58,958 bases of DNA from CAVRZR01 sp964354215 (GCA_964354215.1 CAYGYT010000009.1:1-58958), one strand, 5' to 3'. Counted from the first letter of the stretch, positions 43,034 through 52,342 are shown. The notes: generated by a model from the sequence alone, not told the origin. A program made the numbers and translations.

Positions 43034-43522
43034 ATGCCTGTTCACAGCGCCGGAATCCTGCTCTACCGAGGCCCCGCCACGGGCGGCGCGGAAGTGCTGC
43101 TCGTGCATCCGGGTGGGCCCTTCTTCGCGGGCAAAGACGCCGGAGTGTGGTCGATTCCGAAGGGCGAGTACGAGCCGGGGCACGAAGGTGCGCTCTCGGC
43201 GGCGCGTCGCGAGTTCGCCGAGGAAAGCGGCGCCGACGTCGCCGGAGACGAGTACCTCGATCTGGGTTGGATAGAGCAGCGCAAGGGCAAGATCGTCCAC
43301 GCGTTCGCCTTTGATGGCGACATGGATCCCGCAACGCTTGTGAGTAACGAGTTCGAGATGCAGTGGCCGCCGCACTCCGGGGAGACGCAGCGTTTCCCCG
43401 AGGTCGATCGAGCCGCGTGGTTCACCTTCGACGAGGCGCGCGAGAAGATCCTGCCACCCCAGGCGGTGTTCCTTGATCGGCTGGCGGCTTTGCTCGAGGG
43501 TGGGACCGTGCAGAACGGCTAG
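43034..43522 (+). CDS. NUDIX hydrolase
   Basis: This 162-residue enzyme has the NUDIX box GEYEPGHEGALSAARREFAEESG (key residues REFAEE). The N-terminus SAGILLYRGP and EEVLLVHPGGPFFAGKDAGVWSIPKGEYE-type loop are typical of a family acting on nucleoside or nucleotide diphosphates. ATG 43034 follows GAGGACGGACAGC. It ends within 4 bp of the convergent acyltransferase gene. Confidence 0.88.
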   Translation: MPVHSAGILLYRGPATGGAEVLLVHPGGPFFAGKDAGVWSIPKGEYEPGHEGALSAARREFAEESGADVAGDEYLDLGWIEQRKGKIVHAFAFDGDMDPATLVSNEFEMQWPPHSGETQRFPEVDRAAWFTFDEAREKILPPQAVFLDRLAALLEGGTVQNG

Positions 43523-44661
43523 CCGCTGTCGGCGGCGGCGGCTTTCGGCTTCGGCCGCATGCCGAACAGGAATCGCAACACGCCGACCCGCCGTACGATC
43601 TCGTAGAGCGCGAAGGTCCCCGCGACCGCGACCACGAGGATCACCACCCATTGCAGGGGCAGGCTCGCCGGCAGCACCTGCAGGAGGTAGAACGCCGCAA
43701 CTACGATCACGGTCTGGTGGAGGATGTAGACGGGGTAGGACGACTCGGCGAGGTAGGGCAGCGCGCGGGTCGGGTGGTCCAGGTAGTGTCTTCCTGTGCC
43801 GAGAAGGCCGATGAGTGTGAGCCACGTCGAGAGCATGCCGGCGAGGACCACGCCGAAGAGCGGGAATGAGGGGTCGGGCAACGAGTCACGCCACGGGCCG
43901 GTGCCGACCCATACTGCGCATCCGATCACTCCGACGATCAGCGCGGGCCAGCGATACCGGTCCGCGGACTCCATGAACGAATCGTCGGACATGATCACAA
44001 AGCCGAGGACGAAGAAGACCAGGTAGTAGACGATGTTCTTGTCGACGAGTTCGGGGGCTGCCTCGGCGAGAAGGATGATGAACGCCGCGAGGAGCCATCC
44101 TGCTGGCTTCGACAGCAGGCGTGCGAAACGCTGCACGGTGCGAGCTCCGCGGTCCCCTCTGCCCCACAGGAAGAGGGGCAGCACAACCATCGAGAACGTC
44201 ATCAGAAACAGGATGAACCAGAGCTGCCCTATGCCGAATCCGCCGTAGTAGTCGCCGCCGGGCCCGAAGTTCAAGACCAGGAAGCGACCGCTCGTGATGT
44301 ACTCGACGTACGAACCGGCGTAGCCGGAATTGAACTGCGCGCCGATCCAGGTCTGCGGCGGTATGAGTACGAGGATGCCGAAGACGAGTGGCACGAAGAG
44401 GCGCTTCACACGCTCGCGTGCGAACTGGCCGCCGCTCCTTCGCTTGAGGGAGAAGTACGCTGACGCGCCCGCGAGCAAGAAGAGCAGCTGCATGTGCCAC
44501 ATCGAGATGAAGCCGAGCGTGTAGCCGAGCGCGATCGAGAGCTGGGGAGCCTTCACGTAGAAGGGTTCACCGTAGTTGAAGACCCGCGACGTGTGGTAGG
44601 GGAAGAGCAGAAGCACCGCGAGCACGCGGAGCCAGTCGATGTAGTGCAGCCTGCGCGTCAT
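43519..44661 (-). CDS. Acyltransferase family 3 membrane protein
   Basis: This 380-residue protein has about ten membrane segments. The start HYIDWLRVLAVLLLFPYHTSRVF includes the catalytic-type H of acyltransferase_3, and the end shows YLAESSYPVYILHQTVIV. These enzymes O-acylate sugars, glycans or membrane substrates. The ribosome binding site AGGGGGGACCG is made by the last unit of an upstream tandem repeat. It ends at the convergent NUDIX gene. Confidence 0.85.
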   Translation of the reverse strand: MTRRLHYIDWLRVLAVLLLFPYHTSRVFNYGEPFYVKAPQLSIALGYTLGFISMWHMQLLFLLAGASAYFSLKRRSGGQFARERVKRLFVPLVFGILVLIPPQTWIGAQFNSGYAGSYVEYITSGRFLVLNFGPGGDYYGGFGIGQLWFILFLMTFSMVVLPLFLWGRGDRGARTVQRFARLLSKPAGWLLAAFIILLAEAAPELVDKNIVYYLVFFVLGFVIMSDDSFMESADRYRWPALIVGVIGCAVWVGTGPWRDSLPDPSFPLFGVVLAGMLSTWLTLIGLLGTGRHYLDHPTRALPYLAESSYPVYILHQTVIVVAAFYLLQVLPASLPLQWVVILVVAVAGTFALYEIVRRVGVLRFLFGMRPKPKAAAADSG

Positions 44662-44670
44662 CGGTCCCCC

Positions 44671-44715
44671 CTGACCGCGCCCCCCCTGACCGCGCCCCCT
44701 CTGACCGCGCCCAAT
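44671..44715. repeat. Three tandem 15-bp repeats at the acyltransferase start
   Basis: Units CTGACCGCGCCCCCC, CTGACCGCGCCCCCT and CTGACCGCGCCCAAT lie head to tail. On the gene's own strand they read G-rich and the nearest copy supplies the ribosome binding site. Confidence 0.85.
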
Positions 44716-44761
44716 CGTACGCCTGTCAGATTCCGGATACCAGCCAGCCCGCTCGTGGCGC

Positions 44762-45124
44762 CTACTTCGCCTTCATCCACCACTCGGTGAACTCGCTCGC
44801 CCGGCCATCTGAAGCTAGGCGCACGATCCAGATGTTGTGGTAGGTCTTGCCCTCGGTCTCCTCCGCGGTCTCAGGTTCGTAGCGCGTGACACCGCGAATC
44901 ACGGCTGTGTCGCCATCCTCGGCAACGACGTCGTAGCCGAACGACCACTCGCTTCCCGAGTCACCCCGCTCGATCCACTCGCGGACGATCGTCTCGCGGC
45001 CCTCCCAAGGCTCTGCATAGGGCTCGGTGTAGTAGCGTGCGTCCTCGGTGAACAGAGCAGCGATTTCCTCGGGCGAATCCGACTCCCATGCCTTCAGGTA
45101 TCCCCGCATCCACGTCTCGATCAT
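44762..45124 (-). CDS. SnoaL/NTF2-like domain protein
   Basis: This 120-residue protein is a single NTF2-like fold of the SnoaL type: YLKAWESDSPEEIAALFTEDARYYTEPYAEPWEGRETI (key words ALFTEDARYY and PWEGRETI), VIRGVTRYEP and HNIWIVRLASDGRASEFTEWW. It probably binds a small molecule or acts as an isomerase-type domain. ATG 45124 follows GGGAGACCGAG. It is monocistronic; the open frame upstream is spurious. Confidence 0.8.
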   Translation of the reverse strand: MIETWMRGYLKAWESDSPEEIAALFTEDARYYTEPYAEPWEGRETIVREWIERGDSGSEWSFGYDVVAEDGDTAVIRGVTRYEPETAEETEGKTYHNIWIVRLASDGRASEFTEWWMKAK

Positions 45125-45279
45125 CTCGGTCTCCCTTCGGCGTTCTGCTTCTTGGAGATACCCACTCACCGACGAGGCATGTCGGTCTGCGGGAATCCGG
45201 GTTGCCGAGGGAGTGCGGTCCTGCCGCGAGGGTCTCCGCCGAGCGTGCCCCCTTGCCGAGAGGGACGCGGTCGAGGGCA

Positions 45280-45615
45280 CTACACAGCGGCGAGGGCTGC
45301 TTGAGCGATCCAGAGCACGAGCATGCCCGCGCCAAGAGTCGCGAGCGTGTTCTTCGTGCGGAGTGCGACCAGAAGCGCGACGACCGCAGCGAGCGTTCGA
45401 GCCGGTGAGAACTGGTAGACGCCTGCGGTCTTCAGATAGAGCGCTCCGGGGACGACCATCGCGGTGAGTGCTGCGACGGGTACGTGTTTGAGCAGACGCG
45501 CAAGCCAGGGCGGATGTGGGACGTGCCCGTGGAGCATGATCGGCACGCTGCGCATCGCCCACGTCCCAAGGGCGAGCACGATGATGAGCACCCAGAACTG
45601 CGCAAGCGGCGTCAT
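45280..45615 (-). CDS. azlD: Branched-chain amino acid export subunit AzlD
   Basis: This 111-residue protein has four membrane segments with ALGTWAMRSVPIMLHGH and VALLVALRTKNTLATLGAGM, the AzlD signature. It forms a two-component exporter with AzlC. ATG 45615 lies in an ATGA-like overlap with the azlC stop. Confidence 0.88.
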   Translation of the reverse strand: MTPLAQFWVLIIVLALGTWAMRSVPIMLHGHVPHPPWLARLLKHVPVAALTAMVVPGALYLKTAGVYQFSPARTLAAVVALLVALRTKNTLATLGAGMLVLWIAQAALAAV

Positions 45616-46310
45616 GCGCGCTCCTCGGCGGTCGGGCGGTCGCGCCAGACGCCGTAGAGCATCCCCGCGAGAAGCGCCACGACGAGCCCGCTCTGCATCG
45701 GCAGGAGCGGCACGAGTACAGCGGCCGATACCGCGGTCACGAGAGCGACCCCTACCGAGATCCGGTCCTTGAGTGTGGGGGCGAGCATCGCCAGGAACAC
45801 GAGCGGGACCGCGAAGTCGAGCCCCCACGAGGTCGGTACGAGTGGGCCGAGCAGCGCACCGGCGATGTTCGAGACCTGCCACACACTCGCGAGCGCAAGC
45901 CAACAGCCCACGTAGTACCAGATCACGTCCACGTCGTCCCGGAAGCGGCCCTTGGTCATGGTCGCTGCGTAGTTCTGGTCGACGAGCATGTGGCCGAGCA
46001 GCGGCCGGAGCCTCGGCGATGCGTCAGAGAGCACCGGTGCAATCGAGGTGCTGTAGATGAACATGCGCGCGTTCACGATCAGCGCCGTGCCCAGAGCGAT
46101 CCAGAGCGGCGCGCCATCGCCGAAGAGCGTCGTTGCGACGATCTGCGACGCCCCGGCGTTGACCAGAAGCGACATCCCGAGCGCCTCGGCCATGCCGAAG
46201 CCATCGTGTATGACCGCTGCCCCGGCGACGAGTCCAAAGGGCACGATCCCGACGATGATCGGGGAGATCTCTTTCATCCCCGCGAGGATGCTGTGCTTCG
46301 TGCGGGTCAA
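45612..46310 (-). CDS. azlC: Branched-chain amino acid exporter AzlC
   Basis: This 232-residue protein has about six to seven membrane segments. Family words are GMKEISPIIVGIVPFGLVAGAAV, LVNAGASQIVATTLFG, LIVNARMFIYSTSIAP, and HMLVDQNYAATM. The start codon is TTG (46310) with GAGGTCTC upstream. It exports branched-chain amino acids and analogues with AzlD. Confidence 0.92.
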   Translation of the reverse strand: MTRTKHSILAGMKEISPIIVGIVPFGLVAGAAVIHDGFGMAEALGMSLLVNAGASQIVATTLFGDGAPLWIALGTALIVNARMFIYSTSIAPVLSDASPRLRPLLGHMLVDQNYAATMTKGRFRDDVDVIWYYVGCWLALASVWQVSNIAGALLGPLVPTSWGLDFAVPLVFLAMLAPTLKDRISVGVALVTAVSAAVLVPLLPMQSGLVVALLAGMLYGVWRDRPTAEERA

Positions 46311-46433
46311 GAGACCTCGACTCCGGGCCGTGTCGATGCGGCCATCCAGGCGTGCGGGACTGGAAAGGCGATGGTAGCACCAGCATCACGGGAACGAACC
46401 AATGAGGAGCTTCCTCGGCGAACCGGAGTTCTG

Positions 46434-48470
46434 GTGAGAGCCCTTTCCGAGTTTCCATACCGCGTCCGTGAGATCGAGAACACGTGGATCGAGCTTTCGG
46501 ACGGCGCGCGTTTGGGAGCGAGGCTCTGGCTGCCCGAGGGCGCCGAGGAGCGGCCGGTCCCGGCGGTCCTCGAATACCTTCCATACCGTAAGGACGACGC
46601 GACGGCGTGGCAGGACTCCACGAGACATCGCTACTTCGCCGGGTGCGGCTACGCATCTGTGCGGGTGGACATCCGCGGCACGGGCGACTCCGACGGAATC
46701 CTGCTTGACGAGTACTTGCCGCAGGAACAAGACGATGCGCTCGAGGTGCTGGCGTGGATCGCGGCACAGGAGTGGTGCAGCGGCGAAGTCGGGATGATCG
46801 GCTACTCGTGGGGCGGATTCAACGGGTTGCAGGTTGCGGCTCGCCGACCACCGGAGCTCAAAGCCGTGGTGAGCCTCTGCTCGACCGACGACCGCTATCT
46901 CGACGACTGTCACTACAGCGGCGGGTGCATCCTCGCGGCCGACATGCTCAAGTGGGCGGAGAGTATGCGGGTGATCACAGCGCTTCCGCCGGACCCACGG
47001 TTCGTCGGCGAGCGATGGCGCGAGATGTGGCTCGAGCGCCTCCAGCGAACGCCGCACTACGCCGAGGCCTGGCTTTCGCACCAGCGCCGGGACGAGTTCT
47101 GGAAGCAGGGGTCCGTCGCCGAGGACTACGCAGCGATCCAGTGCCCGGTCTTTCTTGTGGGCGGATGGGCCGATGCGTACACGAACGCCATCCCGCGGCT
47201 CCTCGAGGATCTGGAGTGTCCGCGCAACGCGCTGATCGGGCCGTGGGGCCACATGTTCCCCGAGCGGGGCGTTCCCGAACCCGCGATCGGTTTTCTGCAG
47301 GAATGCGTGCTGTGGTGGGACCGCTGGCTGAAGGGGGCCGACAACGAGGTGACCGCGTGGCCGGCGCTGCGCGTGTGGATGCAGGAACCCGTGTCGCCGG
47401 CAGCCTCCTACTCCGAGCGCCCCGGTCGATGGCTTGCCGAGGACCGGTGGCCGCCCGGGACCGTTGGCGCCCGGGAGTTCGCGCTGACCGTCGACGGGGG
47501 GCTTCTGGACGTGCTCGGCGAAGGGTCCGACGCGGAACCCGCACGGTCGGAGGAATGGGTCGAGTTGCTTGGCTCCGAAGCCTGCGGCGCGACGGCCGGC
47601 GTGTGGTGCGCCAACGGGATGGCCGATGAGATGGCCGGTGATCAGCAGACCGATGACGCCCTGTCTCTCCGTTTCGACAGCGCGCCCCTGTCTGAGCGAC
47701 TCGAGATCCTCGGGTTCCCGGAGGTCACTCTCTCCCTTGAGGTGGATCGGCCTCACGCCCTCGTGGCGGTGAGGCTCTGCGACGTGGCTCCAGAAGGCAC
47801 CTCGGCGCTCGTCACGTGGGGTCAGCTCAACCTGACTCATCGCGACAGCCACGAGCATCCCGCGCTGTTGGAGCCGGGGCGTCGCTATGTGGTCCGGGTG
47901 CGTCTGAACGCGGTGGCCCAGGCGATCGAGCAGGGGCATCGGCTGCGCGTCGCGGTCTCGCCGACCTACTGGCCCATGGCGTGGCCGTCACCCGAGCGGG
48001 TGACGCTGCGGGTGCTGCCCTCGGATTCCCGGCTCGCACTGCCGGTGCGTGGCAACCGAGAGGGCGACGGCGCGTCGGTAGCCTTCTCGGATGCCGAGAC
48101 GGCGACGCCGATCGAACTCGACCCGCCCGCGCGGGACTCACGCACGAGACACAGGAAGGCTTTAGGCGGGCGCTACGTGATCGAGGACCGCGAGGTTCGG
48201 AGCGCGGGTCTTGTTGCCACGGCGACTCTACTGTCCCAAACGCACGTGGACGAGTGGAGCATCGCCGAGGACGATCCGCTCTCGGCCCGCGTCGCGTGCG
48301 CTCGCGACTTCACGATCGAGCGTGAGGGCTGGTCGATTCGCGTCGTCGCGTCTGCCGAGATGACGTGTGACGAGGTGTCGTTCGTCGTGACCGACGACCT
48401 CGAGGCCTACCAGGACGGGACAAGCATCTACCGCAAGACCCAGCGCTTCACGGTGCCGCGCGACCTCTGA
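46434..48470 (+). CDS. CocE/NonD family hydrolase
   Basis: This 678-residue enzyme has an X-Pro dipeptidyl-peptidase-like alpha/beta hydrolase domain (about 15-320) and a C-terminal jelly-roll domain (about 330-580). EYLPYRKDD, RVDIRGTGDSDG and the nucleophile Ser125 in GMIGYSWGGFNG are the CocE hallmarks. GWADAYTNAIPRLL and GPWGHMFPE carry the Asp and His. It hydrolyses esters or peptides of Pro-type substrates. GTG 46434 follows CCGGAGTTCTG; ATG 46371 behind GGAAAGG would add 21 residues. The frame continues open further left but not as coding sequence. A further C-terminal domain of about 100 residues is of unknown type. Confidence 0.9.
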   Translation: MRALSEFPYRVREIENTWIELSDGARLGARLWLPEGAEERPVPAVLEYLPYRKDDATAWQDSTRHRYFAGCGYASVRVDIRGTGDSDGILLDEYLPQEQDDALEVLAWIAAQEWCSGEVGMIGYSWGGFNGLQVAARRPPELKAVVSLCSTDDRYLDDCHYSGGCILAADMLKWAESMRVITALPPDPRFVGERWREMWLERLQRTPHYAEAWLSHQRRDEFWKQGSVAEDYAAIQCPVFLVGGWADAYTNAIPRLLEDLECPRNALIGPWGHMFPERGVPEPAIGFLQECVLWWDRWLKGADNEVTAWPALRVWMQEPVSPAASYSERPGRWLAEDRWPPGTVGAREFALTVDGGLLDVLGEGSDAEPARSEEWVELLGSEACGATAGVWCANGMADEMAGDQQTDDALSLRFDSAPLSERLEILGFPEVTLSLEVDRPHALVAVRLCDVAPEGTSALVTWGQLNLTHRDSHEHPALLEPGRRYVVRVRLNAVAQAIEQGHRLRVAVSPTYWPMAWPSPERVTLRVLPSDSRLALPVRGNREGDGASVAFSDAETATPIELDPPARDSRTRHRKALGGRYVIEDREVRSAGLVATATLLSQTHVDEWSIAEDDPLSARVACARDFTIEREGWSIRVVASAEMTCDEVSFVVTDDLEAYQDGTSIYRKTQRFTVPRDL

Positions 48471-48550
48471 GCGCCGGTTCCACAAGAGCGCCGGTCCCCG
48501 AGAGCGCCGGTCCCCGAGAGCGCCGGTTTCCGAGAGCCGCGGTCCCTGAG
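48471..48550. repeat. Tandem 16-bp repeats after the CocE gene
   Basis: Five units of the type GCGCCGGTCCCCGAGA run head to tail directly after the stop codon: 48471-48487, 48488-48503, 48504-48519, 48520-48535 and a decayed last unit. The second and third are identical. Confidence 0.85.
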
Positions 48551-48561
48551 CCAGAACAACA

Positions 48562-48588
48562 AGAGGGACGCCTCGCCGGCGTCCCTCT
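48562..48588. terminator. Bidirectional hairpin terminator
   Basis: A perfect 11-bp stem (48562-48572 with 48578-48588) with loop TCGCC lies between the CocE gene and the convergent VOC gene, followed by a CT-rich run. Confidence 0.7.
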
Positions 48589-48613
48589 CTCTTGCGTGCC
48601 TGTCTTTGCGAGA

Positions 48614-49009
48614 CTACTTCATCTGGGCAAGGTTGATGATGTTGCCCTCGGTGTCTGCAAACCATGCCGCGAGCTCGGTTGGCGACTCGGCAATACCGCC
48701 TACCGTCTTGAGGTAGGGAAGGTCGTACTCCTCGAATTTGACGCCGCGTGACACGAGGTCGCTCATCGCGGCCTTCAGATCGTCGACAAGAAACGTCATT
48801 ACCGTGTGCTCGGCCTTGGTGCGAGCACGCTCGTAGATCATGAACTTCGTGCCTGAGCCAGCCGAGACGTAGAGCTCCGTGGCGCTCCGGCTCTCTACCT
48901 CAAGTCCCAGTGTCTCTTCGTAGAACCTGTGTGCACGATGTATGTCCTCGGCGGGAAGAACTGCGTATGCGGGAGATGTTGCCAGCCTGCTTACTGTGAT
49001 CGGTGTCAT
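48614..49009 (-). CDS. VOC/glyoxalase-family protein
   Basis: This 131-residue protein is a single VOC domain: AYAVLPAEDIHRAHRFYEETLGLEVE (key words AEDIHRAHRFYEETLG), MIYERARTKAEHTVMTFLVDDL and WFADTEGNIINLAQ at the end. The metal-ligand pattern is partly visible (H and E near the strands). It may be a dioxygenase-like or resistance-type protein. ATG 49009 lies after GGAAAGGGGGTGTCAACG; GTG 49018 is an alternative. Confidence 0.8.
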   Translation of the reverse strand: MTPITVSRLATSPAYAVLPAEDIHRAHRFYEETLGLEVESRSATELYVSAGSGTKFMIYERARTKAEHTVMTFLVDDLKAAMSDLVSRGVKFEEYDLPYLKTVGGIAESPTELAAWFADTEGNIINLAQMK

Positions 49010-49219
49010 CGTTGACACCCCCTTTCCGGTGCACCTCTTGTATACCCATGGGGGTATGTCTCAAACGAGCATGGCTTGGCTTTCGGACCGACGGTCCCCA
49101 CTGGGCGGCATCGGTCCCTTGAGGGCGTGAGCGGTAGCAGCGCGATGCCCTCGGACGAGCGGTACGATGAAGGCGTAGCATCTTGCCCCGCTGCCTGGCC
49201 CCACTGCTTGGAGGGCTCC

Positions 49220-50068
49220 GTGAGAACCGTCCGTTTCAACCTGGTCGACGTGTTCACTGATCGTCCGTATGCGGGAAACCAGCTCGGAGTGTTCACCGAC
49301 GCTCGCGGGCTTACCGGGGAGCAGATGCTCGAGCTCGCCCGCGAGCTGCATTTCTCCGAGTCCACGTTCGTGCTTCCGTCTGAGTCCGGCGGCCACGCGC
49401 GGATACGCATCTTCACGCCCGCAGCGGAGGTCCCGTTCGCGGGCCACCCGGTGCTTGGGACGGCGTTCGTGCTCGCTGGGCCCCTCCAGCTCTCGCACAT
49501 CGACCTGGAGACGGGGTCCGGAATCGTCCCGGTGTCACTCGAGCGCGAGGGCGCACGCATCGTCTTCGGCCGGATGAGGCAGCCCATCGCCACATGGGCG
49601 CTCTTCCCGCCCGCCGACGAGTTGTTGGCCGCGCTGGGACTGCCGCCGGGCGCTGCCCGGCTCCCGATCGAGGTGTACGACAACGGCATCGAGCACGTGT
49701 ACGTGATGCTCGACTCTGCAGAGGAGGTCGCGGCGATTCGTCCCGACTTCGCTCGTCTTGCCCAGATCGCCGGCGACGGCGTGAGTTGCTTCGCTCTTGC
49801 CGGCGGGCGCGTGAGGGTACGGGTATTCGCGCCTGTGCTCGGTGTCGACGAGGACCCCGCGACGGGCTCGGCCGCCGGTCCGCTCGCGGTGCACCTCTCC
49901 CGGCACGGTGTGGTCGGATGGGGCGAGGAGATCGAGATCTCGCAGGGCGCGGAGAGCGGAAGGCCAAGCACGCTCTACGCGCGCGCCGAGGGCGGGCCGG
50001 ACGGCGTCACAGCCGTGGAGGTCGGGGGCAGCGCCGTCGTTGTCGGTCGCGGCGAGCTGACGATCTGA
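49220..50068 (+). CDS. PhzF-family isomerase
   Basis: This 282-residue protein shows the PhzF/YddE diaminopimelate-epimerase-like fold: VDVFTDRPYAGNQLGVF, MLELARELHFSESTFVLPS with catalytic-type Glu, FTPAAEVPFAGHPVLGTAFVL, and DPATGSAAGPLAVHL. Such enzymes isomerise small acidic substrates. GTG 49220 follows TTGGAGGGCTCC; the open frame upstream to 49076 is not coding. Confidence 0.92.
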   Translation: MRTVRFNLVDVFTDRPYAGNQLGVFTDARGLTGEQMLELARELHFSESTFVLPSESGGHARIRIFTPAAEVPFAGHPVLGTAFVLAGPLQLSHIDLETGSGIVPVSLEREGARIVFGRMRQPIATWALFPPADELLAALGLPPGAARLPIEVYDNGIEHVYVMLDSAEEVAAIRPDFARLAQIAGDGVSCFALAGGRVRVRVFAPVLGVDEDPATGSAAGPLAVHLSRHGVVGWGEEIEISQGAESGRPSTLYARAEGGPDGVTAVEVGGSAVVVGRGELTI

Positions 50069-50113
50069 GAGACGGACGGCGGCCTTCAGCGCGCCGCGAC
50101 GCTCGATCGAGGG

Positions 50114-51268
50114 CTACAGCGTGAAGCGGCGGCCCGCCTCCAGGTCGGCGAGCGGGTAGAAGGTCCCGCGCCACGTCACCCCTCGGCGGATGACCGCGAG
50201 CCACGTCGCACGCAGTACGCCGAACGCGAAGAGCGCGGTCCCGACGGGCCATAGGAACGCCGGCGCCCAGAGGCGACAGGTCTCGCGCATGATCGCGACG
50301 TTGGCTATCCACTGGACGAGCACCGCGGACGCGCCGAGGGCGCGCAGCCATGCTGGGCCGACCGCGAGCGCCAGCAGCGGCGCGTAATCGAGGATCGCGA
50401 ATCCGAGCACGCCGAGCGTCGCCGCGACTGGCCGAGCGGCCGTGGTGGCCCCGTTCTTCTCTACCCCTCGCACGAATTCCCCCACAGAATCGTACATCCG
50501 CACGCTCACGCAGCCCATTCCCACGACTCCGACGCACGTGCCGCCTGCCGCTTTGATCATCCCGGCGAGTGCCATGTCGTCGGCGCTCTCCATGCGCAGG
50601 TGCTCGAAGCCCGCCGTGCGCTCCAGTGCCGAGCGGCGTACGAGTGTGAACGCACCCGAGCCGATGACCGTGGGCGACCGGGGATCGGCCATCTTCACGG
50701 GGTCGAGCGCTAGACACATGACGCGCATGAACACCGTCCATGTCGCGTCAACCGGCACGCTCGCCGACCGATACTCAGGCACGAGCGCGAGGCAGTCGAT
50801 GGCCCCTCGCTCGCAAAGCGCGACAGCGCGCGCGAGGGTCTTCGGCTCGACGGTCACATCGGCGTCGCTGAAGAGCAGGTAGTCGCCGTGGGATGCACGC
50901 ACTCCCTCGTCGAGCGCATGCACCTTGCCGAGCCAACCACCCGGTAGCTCATCGACGCGCACGATCTGCAACCGTGGGTCGCCCCCGGTAGCGTCTCTTG
51001 CGGCGTCGGCCGTTCCGTCGGTCGAACGGTCGTCTACCAGCAGGAGTTGCAGGCCGGGGTAGTTGTCAGCGAGGCGCGACGCAAGCGCGGGTCCGATGCG
51101 ATCGGCCTCATTGCGCGCGGCCATGATCACCGAGACGCTCGGCCACTCGCGGATGCCGTCGAGCGAGACCTCGGCGAGTCGCACGTTGGCGGCGAGGTGC
51201 AGCCAGGCAGTCATGCAACCGAGTGCAGACGCGACCGCGAGTACTGCGATGGCGGCATATAGGAGCAC
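50114..51268 (-). CDS. GT2 family glycosyltransferase (HpnB/CrtQ-like)
   Basis: This 384-residue enzyme has an N-terminal membrane segment, a GT-A domain (PSVSVIMAARNEADRIG, LLLVDDRSTDGTADAA, FSDADVTVEP as DxD, and GMGCVSVRMYDS) and C-terminal membrane segments (about 280-370). The overall design resembles HpnB or CrtQ, which glycosylate hopanoid or carotenoid lipids; the acceptor here is unknown. GTG 51268 lies behind AAGGAGGAGTCCGCTCGC; the frame is open upstream to 51304. Confidence 0.85.
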   Translation of the reverse strand: MLLYAAIAVLAVASALGCMTAWLHLAANVRLAEVSLDGIREWPSVSVIMAARNEADRIGPALASRLADNYPGLQLLLVDDRSTDGTADAARDATGGDPRLQIVRVDELPGGWLGKVHALDEGVRASHGDYLLFSDADVTVEPKTLARAVALCERGAIDCLALVPEYRSASVPVDATWTVFMRVMCLALDPVKMADPRSPTVIGSGAFTLVRRSALERTAGFEHLRMESADDMALAGMIKAAGGTCVGVVGMGCVSVRMYDSVGEFVRGVEKNGATTAARPVAATLGVLGFAILDYAPLLALAVGPAWLRALGASAVLVQWIANVAIMRETCRLWAPAFLWPVGTALFAFGVLRATWLAVIRRGVTWRGTFYPLADLEAGRRFTL

Positions 51269-51517
51269 GCGAGCGGACTCCTCCTTCGAGAGAGGGGGTG
51301 CCACCTGGATTGTCGGCAGTGCGGCCGGGTCGCGTGAGCGCGCCCGAAGACGCGGCGGATGTGCGCCGGCCCGGTTGAAGCGCTGCCTCGTGCTGCGGTC
51401 GGTGCAACCTTGTCAACGCCCCACATACCCGCCACAGTCGGTGCGAGCAGCTGACAGCGCCCAGTCCGGGCACGCCGGTCCTGGCGGTCGGTCACTGCCG
51501 GCACGTTGAGGGGTCCC

Positions 51518-52342
51518 ATGTACGAGCACGATTCCGCCTACCACCGACTCCGCGTCACCGACAACGACGGTGTACGGCTGCTCAAGTTCGAGCACAATCA
51601 TCAGTCCTCGATGCGCCTCGACGACCCGTTCGAAACCGACATCGAGTACGTCGGCTATCTGCACCTGACCATGGCGATCGTGCCGAGAGCGAGGCGAGCG
51701 CTCGTGATCGGCCTGGGTGGTGGATCGGTGGTCAAGCGCATGTGGCGCGACTACCCAGGGATGCACCTCGACGCCATCGAGATCGACCCCGAAGTCGTCG
51801 AGGTCGCGCGGAGTCTGTTCGCAGTGCCCGACGACGACCGCATCCGCGTGTACGTTCAGGACGGCCGCGCGTTCATGCGCTCGTGCCCGTACACCTACGA
51901 CATCATCATCATCGATGCCTTCGACGACGACCGCATCCCTCGGCGGCTTCTCACCGAGGAGTTCCTGCGCGAGTGCCGCGACCGCCTCGCTCCCGGCGGC
52001 GTTGTCGCCTACAACGTCATCGGCTCGGTGTACGGGCCGAAGAGCAAGCCATTCCGCAGCCTCTACCGAACCGCCGCCAACGTGTGGCAGCAGCTGTGGG
52101 TCTTCCCGATCGGCTCGGCGGACGACGCGAGCGACAAGACCCGCAACGTCGTCATGCTCGCCACGGACGCCGAGCTGACCGAGGACGGATTCCTGGAGCG
52201 CATCGCAAGCCGAGTTGGCGGCATCGTTACTGTGCCCAAGTTCGAGCGCTTCGGCGAAGACCTATATCGGGGCACCGTCCGAAGCGGCGACGTACCGTTG
52301 ATCCTCGACCCGGGGCCGCCCAAGCGCCGGAAGCGGCGGTAG
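51518..52342 (+). CDS. Spermidine synthase-like methyltransferase-fold protein
   Basis: This 274-residue protein is of the SpeE superfamily: YLHLTMAIVPRARRALVIGLGGGSVVKRMWRDYP (key words VIGLGGGSVVKRM), DAIEIDPEVVEVARSLF, VYVQDGRAFMRSCPYTYDIIIIDAFDDDRIPRRL, and LAPGGVVAYNVIGS. The catalytic Asp of the family lies in IIDAFDD. Its N-terminus is short, so it may not be a true putrescine aminopropyltransferase. ATG 51518 follows GAGGGGTCCC. The strongly basic end is PPKRRKRR. Confidence 0.8.
   Translation: MYEHDSAYHRLRVTDNDGVRLLKFEHNHQSSMRLDDPFETDIEYVGYLHLTMAIVPRARRALVIGLGGGSVVKRMWRDYPGMHLDAIEIDPEVVEVARSLFAVPDDDRIRVYVQDGRAFMRSCPYTYDIIIIDAFDDDRIPRRLLTEEFLRECRDRLAPGGVVAYNVIGSVYGPKSKPFRSLYRTAANVWQQLWVFPIGSADDASDKTRNVVMLATDAELTEDGFLERIASRVGGIVTVPKFERFGEDLYRGTVRSGDVPLILDPGPPKRRKRR

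Noticed and set aside
45990..46433. N-terminal extension of the CocE frame
   Set aside because: It runs antisense through azlC and has no ribosome binding site; the catalytic domain begins just after GTG 46434.
46386..47939. Minus-strand frame of 517 codons opposite the CocE gene
   Set aside because: It is antisense to a protein with an intact catalytic triad; the product lacks any motif.
51392..51413. TGCAACC word before the SpeE-like gene
   Set aside because: Only seven bases of the Pho unit match and the preceding 11-mer does not fit; chance is likely in GC-rich DNA.
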